In this document: positions 1 to 6,617 of the stretch, in pieces | Position numbering within the stretch: the first letter of the stretch is position 1 | Layout of the letters: each line of letters starts with the position of its first letter | From: an uncultured bacterium | GTDB lineage: Bacteria > Cyanobacteriota > Vampirovibrionia > Gastranaerophilales > JAILCC01 | Assembly (NCBI GenBank): GCA_949283935.1 | Contig: CASDUJ010000008.1 | Location: 16,301 to 80,300 of the forward strand | Length of the DNA: 64,000 nucleotides | Reading direction: 5' to 3' | Program-made: the position numbers and the translations under genes | Notes under the pieces: model-generated | Told to the model about the DNA's origin: nothing | The model's database searches: none | Seen by the model: the letters and a program-made list of their open reading frames with translations, nothing else

Positions 1-1
1 G

Positions 2-169
2 GGCTCAGATCATGCAGCAAGCCTTGAACCGGTTGGTTTGTATAAACTAATGAGAGATATTAAAAATGTTCCAATTTTTATGGGTAATGGCAACAAAGTT
101 GTTTATGAAAGTGAAAAACCTATAATTAAAAAATTAAGAAGAGTAAAAAATAAGGTTAGTGTAAATTGA
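2..169 (+). CDS. NeuB-type nonulosonate synthase, C-terminal end (truncated by window edge)
   Basis: The window opens inside a reading frame of 55 codons that ends at the TGA at 167-169. It reads GSDHAASLEP, then a Leu/Met-rich helix, then FMGNGNKVVYESE. This matches the end of the TIM-barrel domain of the NeuB family (sialic, legionaminic or pseudaminic acid synthases), where DH-x-ASLEP and the G-x-G-x-K ... SE pattern are conserved. The family condenses an N-acetyl hexosamine with phosphoenolpyruvate. The protein stops about a dozen residues after that motif, so the C-terminal SAF (antifreeze-like) domain usual in NeuB is absent. Its stop overlaps the TTG start of the next gene by 4 nt, indicating translational coupling. 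The exact sugar product cannot be told from this fragment. Confidence 0.75.
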   Translation, partial: GSDHAASLEPVGLYKLMRDIKNVPIFMGNGNKVVYESEKPIIKKLRRVKNKVSVN

Positions 170-645
170 TAAAATTACCAAAAGATATTGAGTATATCAT
201 TACTGATTTTGATGGTGTTATGACAGATGGATTTATTTATATCCCAAATAATTCATCAAATTTTATTAAAAGACTTAATTTCAAGGATATTATGGCAATT
301 TCAATAGCTCAAAAACATGGCTATAACGTTGGAATTATTTCAGGTGAAAAATGTACAGCCATAGATTATATTAGCCAAAAATTTCATTTAAGTGAAGTTC
401 ACACAAATATTCGACAAAAAATTGATGTCATAAAAGATTTAATTGCCAGAATGAACATTAATCCTCAAAAAATATTATATGTAGGCGACGATGTTAATGA
501 TATTGAAACCTTAAAATTTGTTGGTTATCCAATTACTGTAAATAATGCAATTCAAGAAGTCAAAGCTATCAAAGGAATTCAAATAACTAAAAATGATGGT
601 GGAAATGGAGCTTTTAGAGAAATTATTGATGCTTTAGTTTATTAA
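166..645 (+). CDS. KdsC-like HAD phosphatase of a nonulosonate or Kdo pathway
   Basis: This 159-residue protein is a compact HAD-superfamily phosphatase of the KdsC type. HAD motif I is DFDGVMTDG (Asp14 nucleophile, Asp16 general acid), motif II is the Ser of IISGEK, and the metal-binding motif is YVGDDVND near residue 105-112. The end GGNGAFREII matches the KdsC C-terminus. KdsC dephosphorylates Kdo-8-phosphate; relatives in NeuB clusters remove the phosphate from nonulosonate-9-phosphates. It starts with TTG inside the stop of the NeuB-type gene (TTGA overlap), so I favour a nonulosonate role, though Kdo synthesis is possible because lpx genes occur elsewhere in the window. Its 3' end overlaps the convergent YkgJ-like gene by 23 bp. 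Confidence 0.8.
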   Translation: MIKLPKDIEYIITDFDGVMTDGFIYIPNNSSNFIKRLNFKDIMAISIAQKHGYNVGIISGEKCTAIDYISQKFHLSEVHTNIRQKIDVIKDLIARMNINPQKILYVGDDVNDIETLKFVGYPITVNNAIQEVKAIKGIQITKNDGGNGAFREIIDALVY

Positions 646-1048
646 AAATTTCTTCAAAACTATTAATTGGAACAAATTTATAACCACATTCTTCTGATAT
701 AGCCCCTCCCATCATAAAAATTTCTTCTACAGGATATTGCCTGCACAAAAGAGGACGATTTTTATAAGCTTTACATTTCCCTGTATTTTTGTCTAGTTTA
801 GAACATTCAAATACGAGTCCCGTTTCATCTTTTCCAACAATTTTTAAATAAGTATAAAAATAATGAAGTGTTTTTAAATATTCAAATTCTTTTTCATCAT
901 GAATTATGTTTTTGGCATGTCTTACATAAATTTGACTGCAACATCTTCCACAAGCTTTGCATTTTCCTGTTCTTATATAATGTTTTCCCAAAATTTTTGA
1001 AAGATAAAATTTCTTACATTGAGAAAAAAATGTACTCAAAAATTTCAT
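623..1048 (-). CDS. YkgJ-family cysteine-cluster protein
   Basis: This 141-residue protein has the signature of the YkgJ (CxxCxxCC, putative zinc or iron chelating) family: CKACGRCC near residue 32-39, a further Cys in FECSKL, then CKAYKNRPLLCRQYP near residue 91-105. The biochemical role of the family is unsettled; some members are linked to metal handling or oxidative modification, so I give no function. It is the last gene of a minus-strand operon and starts 1 nt after the TPR gene stop, which implies coupling. A paralogue with the same Cys spacing lies at 28083-28475. Confidence 0.75.
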   Translation of the reverse strand: MKFLSTFFSQCKKFYLSKILGKHYIRTGKCKACGRCCSQIYVRHAKNIIHDEKEFEYLKTLHYFYTYLKIVGKDETGLVFECSKLDKNTGKCKAYKNRPLLCRQYPVEEIFMMGGAISEECGYKFVPINSFEEIFNKLKHQ

Positions 1049-1049
1049 G

Positions 1050-2318
1050 TTAATGCTTCGCTTTCAACATATTATTTAGGGAATTGCCAAGAGCAGTTTG
1101 ACATTTACTTACTAAATTAAAAACATTTTGTTCAAAATAACTATTTCTCCATAAACTACTTGAAAGTTTACATTTTTCTAAAGCATATTCGTATTTACCC
1201 TTTTCGTATAATTCTTGAGCCATTTCAAAAGAAGTTAAAGCTGCTTGATAAAGAATATTAGTCTTAATTTTTAAATTATTAATTTGGTTAGTTATTTCAC
1301 TTGTATTGGATAAAATTGCTAAATTTTCATAATAAACTAATGCATCATCGAATTTTTCTTGTTTGTTATATTCTTCGCATTGTGTTTTGTGTCTGCTTAC
1401 ATATTCTGGAGATGCAATTAATAAACTATGAAGCTTTTCTGCTGCCTTTTGAGCCAAAAAAACTTCTTGATTATTTTGCATTGTTCTTTGAATAAATGCC
1501 GTATAAAAAGCATATGCATTTACATTATCTTCTAGTTTTTCACAACACAAACCTAAATTTAAACATAATTGTGTTTGCTTTTTATCAATTTTGTAAGCTT
1601 CTAGCCAATATAATTTTGCTTGGTCAAATTTTTCTAATTTATAAAAAATATTACCAATATTGCTATATGTTTTAGCAAAATTTGGAAAAACTCTTAGTGA
1701 TTCATAATACGATTGCAATGCCTTTCTGTAATATCCTTTTTTTTCAAAATAAATACCTATTTTCATTTGCGCTATAGCATTTAGTTTGTGCATTGCTATT
1801 TTTTTGTGAATATTTTTATAATTATTGGATGTAACGCTTAACGTGCCTGATAAATAAAATTCATATAATAAAAATGCTTTTTTTCGATTGTTCATTTTTT
1901 CATATGTAATACCTAAGTTTATCAATGAAATTTCATTATGTGGATTTATGCAAAAAGCATTATAAAATTCTATGGCTGCATCTTGATAATTATCATTTGC
2001 CAAATAATAATTACCTAAATTTATATATGGATTTATTAAATATTTGTCTTGTTCTTTTGCCATTTTCCAATATTTTATTGCTTCTTGAGTATTAAGTAAT
2101 TCATATTGGCAATTTGCGTAATTTACTAAAGTCTCCGGTTGATCAGGATATTTGTTATGAGCTTCCATGAAAGTTTTAGAAGCTTCTTCAAATTCACGTT
2201 TTTCATACTGATGCACTCCTTTGGAAAACATCATTCTGTATTCTTCTTCCGCCGGTAGTTGAAGTTCTTTTTGTTCTTCTTGATTTAATTCAGGATTTTG
2301 ATTTAAATTTACTTCCAT
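1050..2318 (-). CDS. Tetratricopeptide-repeat protein
   Basis: This 422-residue protein is built almost wholly of TPR helices. Repeats with the A-x-x-Y ... P pattern start near residue 28 (FSKGVHQYEKREFEEASKT) and recur about every 34 residues to roughly residue 275, with a further helical stretch at the C-terminus (LYEKGKYEYALEKCK). There is no signal peptide, membrane segment or enzyme domain, so it is probably a cytoplasmic scaffold. It sits between an unassigned 118-residue protein and the YkgJ-like protein in one tight operon. Its proximity to NeuB and flagellin genes is suggestive of surface or flagellar work but proves nothing. Confidence 0.8.
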   Translation of the reverse strand: MEVNLNQNPELNQEEQKELQLPAEEEYRMMFSKGVHQYEKREFEEASKTFMEAHNKYPDQPETLVNYANCQYELLNTQEAIKYWKMAKEQDKYLINPYINLGNYYLANDNYQDAAIEFYNAFCINPHNEISLINLGITYEKMNNRKKAFLLYEFYLSGTLSVTSNNYKNIHKKIAMHKLNAIAQMKIGIYFEKKGYYRKALQSYYESLRVFPNFAKTYSNIGNIFYKLEKFDQAKLYWLEAYKIDKKQTQLCLNLGLCCEKLEDNVNAYAFYTAFIQRTMQNNQEVFLAQKAAEKLHSLLIASPEYVSRHKTQCEEYNKQEKFDDALVYYENLAILSNTSEITNQINNLKIKTNILYQAALTSFEMAQELYEKGKYEYALEKCKLSSSLWRNSYFEQNVFNLVSKCQTALGNSLNNMLKAKH

Positions 2319-2341
2319 CTTCTTTTACTAGTTAACTTTTA

Positions 2342-2698
2342 TTATTGCTCTGGGCTAAATAAATCATTTAATACAGCAATGTCATTAAACATACTCTCTG
2401 CTAATTCCTCTTCTGATATGTCAATAATTCCTTTTTCCATTAAATTAACAACTTCTCTTGTTGCTTCCTCTTCTGATATATTATCTAAATATCCTGCATA
2501 TCTATTAATTTCTTGTTCCTTTTGGTATAAATCTATAGCCTGCTGTGAAATGTTACTTTCATCAATTAAATTGGTTTTGTTTATTCCATATGCGTTCTTT
2601 AATGCATTGTTTGAAATATTTTGCAAATTCTGAGTTTCTTGATTTTGCAAAGTATTTTGTGTATTTAAAAGGTTATTATCGTTAATTTTGTCAATCAC
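2342..2698 (-). CDS. Hypothetical protein, first gene of TPR/YkgJ operon
   Basis: I do not recognise this 118-residue protein. The first 45 residues are very rich in Asn and Gln (repeated NTQN, LQNQ), which suggests a disordered region. The rest is predicted helical and acidic, with a doubled SEEE motif (DNISEEEATREVV and IDISEEELAESM). It has no signal peptide, membrane segment or Cys. It precedes the TPR gene by 23 nt on the same strand, so it is likely co-transcribed with it. The coding sense is supported by the operon layout and by the absence of a better frame. Confidence 0.6.
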   Translation of the reverse strand: MIDKINDNNLLNTQNTLQNQETQNLQNISNNALKNAYGINKTNLIDESNISQQAIDLYQKEQEINRYAGYLDNISEEEATREVVNLMEKGIIDISEEELAESMFNDIAVLNDLFSPEQ

Positions 2699-2936
2699 AA
2701 TCTTTTCCTACCCCTTATCACATGTATATTATGCTTGTTTTAAAGGAATTTAGTAATATCCTTTGGGTTTATTTTGTCTAAATCTTTTGGTCTATTTTTA
2801 AATTGTTTTTATTTTTCAAAATTTTTAATTCTCGCAAAATTACCCTAAATCTAATGTTTGAAACTTTTTATAAAAAATATAAAATATTTATAAAAATACT
2901 TTAATAACTATTGCGCAAAAAATTTTTTTTATGCTA

Positions 2937-2964
2937 TTGTATGTTGTAATTGAGGTTTTATAAT
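2937..2964 (+). promoter_or_regulatory. Sigma-70-type promoter for speD
   Basis: TTGTAT at 2937-2942 and TATAAT at 2959-2964 are separated by 16 bp, and speD starts about 40 nt further on. The site lies in the 308 bp divergent gap at 2699-3006. The rest of that gap is AT-rich and holds nothing else I can support. Confidence 0.6.
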
Positions 2965-3006
2965 CTTATCATGTTGTAAAGTATTTTGATGGAGTTATGA
3001 AAGAAA

Positions 3007-3447
3007 TTGAACAATCACGCACAATACCCTGAAAAAACCCAAGCTACTTATTTGGGAAGACACATTTTGGCAGAATTTTTTGACTGTGACTCAAATGTTT
3101 TAAATAACTTAGAATTAATTGAAAAGAAAATGTCTGAAGCAGCTACGGCTTGTGGCGCTCATATTGTACAAACTTGTTTCCATATGTTTAATCCACATGG
3201 AGTAAGTGGAGTGGTTATTATTTCAGAATCACATTTAGCTATCCATACATGGCCTGAATTAGGTTATGCAGCCGTGGATTTATTTACTTGTGGAGAAAAT
3301 TGTGATCCTAAAATTGCTTATGACTTTTTGAAACAAGCTTTTTCTTCAAAATCCGGTTCTTATTCAGAACTTAGAAGAGGAATGCTTGTATCTCCTGATT
3401 TGGTTCAAAAAGCACCTTTTTGCATAAAAGACCAAATTGAAGTATAA
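3007..3447 (+). CDS. speD: S-adenosylmethionine decarboxylase proenzyme
   Basis: This 146-residue protein is a class 1 bacterial SpeD, which makes the aminopropyl donor for spermidine. The family core is clear: YLGRHILAEF, VSGVVIISESHLAIHTWPE and YAAVDLFTCG. The proenzyme should self-cleave between Glu74 and Ser75 (ES in ISESHL), turning Ser75 into the pyruvoyl cofactor; His80 and Cys95 are the usual processing and catalytic residues. The start is uncertain: an in-frame stop at 2998 leaves TTG at 3007 as the first option, with GGAG 12 nt upstream. A short ATG frame (2997-3032, 11 codons) in another frame overlaps this start. No speE is seen in the window. Confidence 0.92.
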   Translation: MNNHAQYPEKTQATYLGRHILAEFFDCDSNVLNNLELIEKKMSEAATACGAHIVQTCFHMFNPHGVSGVVIISESHLAIHTWPELGYAAVDLFTCGENCDPKIAYDFLKQAFSSKSGSYSELRRGMLVSPDLVQKAPFCIKDQIEV

Positions 3448-3471
3448 TAATTTTACACACTTAGAAATTAA

Positions 3472-3503
3472 AACGACCCAGCAGTTTGGGTCGTTTCTTT
3501 TTG
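3472..3503 (+). terminator. Rho-independent terminator after speD
   Basis: An 8-bp stem ACGACCCA / TGGGTCGT is followed by TTTCTTTTT, 25 nt after the speD stop codon. Confidence 0.85.
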
Positions 3504-3618
3504 CTAAGTTTTGTAAAATTTTTCCAAAAATAAGAATAAATTTAATTTAATTAGGGTATAAAAAACTTAGCGTTACAAAAATACAAGGATGTGTATTAGT
3601 AAGATAAGGAGAATCTTT

Positions 3619-4461
3619 ATGCCTAGTATTGATCTCAATACAAATGTTTTGTCTTTGGTTTTGCAAAACAATTTGTCTAAAACAACTCAAGCTTTACGTT
3701 CTTCTATGGAAAAACTTTCAACTGGCAAAAAAATTAACAAAGCTTCAGATGGAGCTGCACAACTTTCTATTTCAACAAAATTAGAAACTCAAATTTCAGG
3801 AAATACTATTGCTCAATCTAATGTGCAACAGGGAATGTTGGTTTTAAACCAAACAGATTCTGGACTGCAAAATATTAATGAAAATTTAGTTAAAATTAGA
3901 GATTTAGCTGTTCAGGCTTCAACTGATACTTATAGCCAAGAACAAAGAAATGCAATGGAATTAGAGGCCCAAGGATATTTAGATCAAATTAATAATATTG
4001 CCATTTCTACTTCTTTTAATGGTTTATCTTTACTTGATGGCAGTATTACAGATCTAAAATTACAAATAGGTGCTAATTCAGAAGATACCATGAATATTGG
4101 CAATGCTTTTTTAAGTGCTGAAGGCTCTTCTTTGGGCTTAACTTCTGCTGCTTTAAATACTGCTTTTTCTTCTGCAAACAATGCTAATTCTTTCATTGAA
4201 ACAGTAGATTCTGCCATATCTCAAGTTTCTTCTCATTTATCTGTTGTTGGAGCATTTTCTAATTCTCTTGATTCAACTTTAAATTCTTTGGCTGTTGAAC
4301 AAATTAATCTGGAATCTTCAAAATCTTTAATTATGGATGTAGATTATGCAAGTGAAATTTCAAAATTTGTACAACTACAAATACTACAACAAGCTTCTGT
4401 AAGTTTACTTTCTCAAGCAAATATGCAACCTTCTCTTGCATTAAATCTGCTTAATGGCTAA
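3619..4461 (+). CDS. fliC: Flagellin
   Basis: This 280-residue protein is a short flagellin, the filament subunit. The N-terminal D0/D1 helix carries the classic pattern (LSTGKKINKASDGAA, then ISTKLETQI and NVQQGMLVLNQTDSGL). The C-terminal D0 helix ends DVDYASEISKFVQLQILQ, then SLLSQANMQPSLALNLL. Only about 60-70 residues separate the two conserved halves, so the variable surface domain is minimal. The start is set at the ATG at 3619, behind AAGGAGA at 3606-3612; a longer frame from 3589 adds ten unlikely residues. The Ser/Thr-rich central part offers many possible O-glycosylation sites, fitting the nearby NeuB-type synthase. I see no clear sigma-28 promoter in front of it. Confidence 0.95.
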   Translation: MPSIDLNTNVLSLVLQNNLSKTTQALRSSMEKLSTGKKINKASDGAAQLSISTKLETQISGNTIAQSNVQQGMLVLNQTDSGLQNINENLVKIRDLAVQASTDTYSQEQRNAMELEAQGYLDQINNIAISTSFNGLSLLDGSITDLKLQIGANSEDTMNIGNAFLSAEGSSLGLTSAALNTAFSSANNANSFIETVDSAISQVSSHLSVVGAFSNSLDSTLNSLAVEQINLESSKSLIMDVDYASEISKFVQLQILQQASVSLLSQANMQPSLALNLLNG

Positions 4462-4495
4462 GTTAAAAAGCCTATATTTTTTAGACTCCTTATTA

Positions 4496-4524
4496 TTTAC
4501 AATTGTTTAAACAAATGCTATTAT
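4496..4524 (+). promoter_or_regulatory. Sigma-70-type promoter
   Basis: TTTACA at 4496-4501 and TATTAT at 4519-4524 are separated by 17 bp, 34 nt before the ATG at 4558. It would give the small gene at 4558 its own transcript, apart from flagellin. Confidence 0.6.
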
Positions 4525-4557
4525 ATATGCCGCAATAGATTAATAAGGAGTTTTTGT

Positions 4558-4833
4558 ATGGGAAAAAAGCATGAATTAATTAGAGAAGTTTTTATAAAAA
4601 ACAATACAAATTTTTATGATAATGTTGTTTTGTTCACTAAAGGATTTAAAGCTGTTGGAGAATTTTATAACGATCACAATGTGGAAGGAGTGATTGCCCT
4701 CAAAAATGCTAAAATTCATTTTTATGCTTCAAATTGTGAATGCGAAACAAATCCTTCAACACAAGTTATTCCTTGGCTAAATGTTTTTGCAAAAGATGTA
4801 ATTGCTTTTAGTTTTGTTGAAAAATCTAATTAA
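4558..4833 (+). CDS. Small conserved-looking protein, possible Sm-like fold
   Basis: I do not recognise this 91-residue protein with certainty. AAGGAG lies 6-7 nt before the ATG, and the gene has its own promoter. Residues 20-88 look like a run of beta-strands (NVVLFTKGFKAVGEFYND, GVIALKNAKIHFYAS, PWLNVFAKDVIAFSFVE) after an N-terminal helix. That order resembles an Sm/Hfq-like domain, where an N-terminal helix precedes five strands, but the YKH motif of Hfq is missing. Two Cys are close together (CEC near residue 60). It overlaps the convergent ogt gene by 8 bp. A structural comparison would decide the fold. Confidence 0.6.
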   Translation: MGKKHELIREVFIKNNTNFYDNVVLFTKGFKAVGEFYNDHNVEGVIALKNAKIHFYASNCECETNPSTQVIPWLNVFAKDVIAFSFVEKSN

Positions 4834-5296
4834 AATTTTTTTCTTCAATAAAAAGTAGTTTCTTTTTTAATTTTAATCCACCTGCGTATCCTGTTAATGT
4901 TCCATTTGTACCTATAACTCTGTGACATGGAATAATTATTGCTATGGGATTTTTGTTATTTGCACCGCCTATTGCTCTTGCAGCTTTGCTATTTCCTATT
5001 TTAATAGCTATATCTTTGTATGAACAAGTTTTCCCGTAAGGAATTTTCATAATTGCTTGCCATACACGTTCTTGAAATTTTGTTCCTTGGGGCTTTATTG
5101 GTATAGAAAATTTTTTTCTTTTACCAACAAAATATTCTTCCAGTTCTTCTTTTGCTTTTTTTATTAATGGCGTTTCCCTTAAAATAGAATTTAATGAAAT
5201 TTTTGTTTCTGAAAAAGTAATTTTTGTTATGTATCCTTTTTCTTCAGCAACTAATATTTTCCCTATCGAAAATTTGTATACAAAATAATTTTCCAT
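4826..5296 (-). CDS. ogt: Methylated-DNA--protein-cysteine methyltransferase
   Basis: This 156-residue protein repairs O6-alkylguanine in DNA by moving the alkyl group to its own cysteine. The active-site motif IIPCHRVIG (Cys124) is intact, preceded by the DNA-binding helix region FQERVWQAIMKIPYGKT and SKAARAIGGANNKNP, which holds the Arg finger and Asn hinge. The N-terminal domain is short. Length and layout match Ogt/AdaB. The gene is single, with its 3' end overlapping the convergent small gene by 8 bp. Confidence 0.93.
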   Translation of the reverse strand: MENYFVYKFSIGKILVAEEKGYITKITFSETKISLNSILRETPLIKKAKEELEEYFVGKRKKFSIPIKPQGTKFQERVWQAIMKIPYGKTCSYKDIAIKIGNSKAARAIGGANNKNPIAIIIPCHRVIGTNGTLTGYAGGLKLKKKLLFIEEKNFN

Positions 5297-5343
5297 AAGA
5301 AAATTTTAGCATTATTGCCTTTTTGTGTCATTTTTATAAGTGC

Positions 5344-6030
5344 TTAATTTATATAATTTGTTTTTTGAATAAAAAGTTTTGCTTCATTTATGGGGACAGC
5401 AAATCCAATACCTATATTAGATTTATTGTTGTCAGGATTATAAATTGATTGATTGATTCCTATTACTTCTGCATTACTATTAACTAATGGTCCGCCTGAA
5501 CTTCCGGGATTAATCGCTGCATCCGTTTGAATTTTATTTCGTTCTGTGTCAAATCTACTAACAATACCTGTAGTTAATGTGTTGTTGAAACCAAATGGGT
5601 TGCCTATTGCTAATACTTTTTGACCAACTTTAATTTCGCTAGAATTGCCGAATTTTACTGGTTTTAATGGAACTTGCGTGGATATTTTTACAAGTGCTAA
5701 ATCATTTCCGCCTCCAATTGAACCTACCACTATCCCTTCTTTTTCTGTTCCATCATATAACTTAATTTTTATGTCTTTTACACCATCTATTACATGCCTG
5801 CTTGTCAAAATAAGTCCGTTGGGAGTAACTATACAACCTGTACCACTTGAAAATTCTTCTTCTGTAATTTTTCCATCTATTGCTACTATACTAGGATTTA
5901 ATTTTTCGTAAACAGAAATATTTACAAGTTCATCTTGTTCAAAATTTTGTGCATGAACTTTTGTTCCAACAAATAAAATCATTGTTAAAAAAAATATAAT
6001 AATATTTTTGCCAATTAAATTTTTGTACAT
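5344..6030 (-). CDS. Exported trypsin-like serine protease (HtrA/DegP-like, no PDZ)
   Basis: This is an S1C serine protease of about 228 residues with a signal peptide (NLIGKNIIIFFLTMILFVG, then HAQ). The catalytic triad is visible: His in LTSRHVIDG, Asp in GGNDLALVK and Ser in NPGSSGGPLVN. The usual C-terminal PDZ domain of DegP/HtrA is missing, so the protein is only the protease core, as in some stand-alone envelope proteases. The start is placed at the second ATG because GGGGAG sits 7 nt before it; the first ATG (6045) has no such site. It probably acts in envelope protein quality control. Confidence 0.85.
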   Translation of the reverse strand: MYKNLIGKNIIIFFLTMILFVGTKVHAQNFEQDELVNISVYEKLNPSIVAIDGKITEEEFSSGTGCIVTPNGLILTSRHVIDGVKDIKIKLYDGTEKEGIVVGSIGGGNDLALVKISTQVPLKPVKFGNSSEIKVGQKVLAIGNPFGFNNTLTTGIVSRFDTERNKIQTDAAINPGSSGGPLVNSNAEVIGINQSIYNPDNNKSNIGIGFAVPINEAKLFIQKTNYIN

Positions 6031-6115
6031 GTAATCACTCCCCATTTTCTCTCTGTTTTCATTTAAACATTAGTTATAAGAAAATTTATTAGCCAATTGG
6101 AGTGATTCGCTTTTT

Positions 6116-6616
6116 TTATTCGGTAATTTTATCTTTGTATATTTTAAATAAAAATTGATCTTTTCCAAATTGATTAGGACGAGTATATCCATTTGTATCT
6201 ATAATAATACCTGCACAATAATCTTTGTTCTCATTAGCTTTTCCACAATCATTAGAATTGTAATAAAAACCTACATGAGCATTATTTAAAAGTTGAAAAC
6301 CATAAATGGGTTTGTTTGGTAAATATTTAAAATTTCTGAAATCTTTCTTATCATTGAAAAGTTTCTTGTATGAAATTTTGTTGGCAAATTTATTGCGAAG
6401 TAATTGGGCTTTTTCAGTGTGAGATTTTTCTCCTATCGTTTCAATAAAAAAATCTTTGTTAAATTCCATTATTGCTTTTATTTCTTTTTCTACCATTATT
6501 TTTTGTCTTTCAAAATCTGTATCAAAAGAACGTAATAATAACACCGAAAGAATTGCAAGTATAATACTTGAAACGGTTATTAAATACCTTTTCTTAATAC
6601 CTTTTCTTTTGCCCAT
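6116..6616 (-). CDS. Membrane-anchored protein with pseudopilin-like C-terminus
   Basis: I do not recognise the family of this 166-residue protein. A basic N-terminus (GKRKGIKKR) precedes one membrane helix (residues 11-28), then a helical stem and a beta-rich C-terminus. The last part, IIIDTNGYTRPNQFGKDQF, resembles the DxNG-x-x-x-PN-x-x-GKD loop seen near the C-terminus of many type II/IV pseudopilins. The prepilin peptidase motif (Gly before Phe, Glu at +5) is absent, so it should not be processed like a pilin. Two Cys (NDCGKANENKDYC) flank that loop and may form a disulfide. It starts 1 nt after the coiled-coil gene stop, so the two are coupled. Confidence 0.6.
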   Translation of the reverse strand: MGKRKGIKKRYLITVSSIILAILSVLLLRSFDTDFERQKIMVEKEIKAIMEFNKDFFIETIGEKSHTEKAQLLRNKFANKISYKKLFNDKKDFRNFKYLPNKPIYGFQLLNNAHVGFYYNSNDCGKANENKDYCAGIIIDTNGYTRPNQFGKDQFLFKIYKDKITE

Positions 6617-6617
6617 T

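Noticed and set aside
3500..3618. A sigma-28 promoter in front of the flagellin gene
   Set aside because: I looked for TAAA-N15-CCGATA. Only AT-rich partial matches (for example TAAATTTA ... GGTATAA, spacer too short) are present, so no site is claimed even though one is expected.
4558..4833. Hfq
   Set aside because: The Sm2 motif (KH with flanking residues) and the usual N-terminal QDPFLN are absent. Kept as possible Sm-like only.
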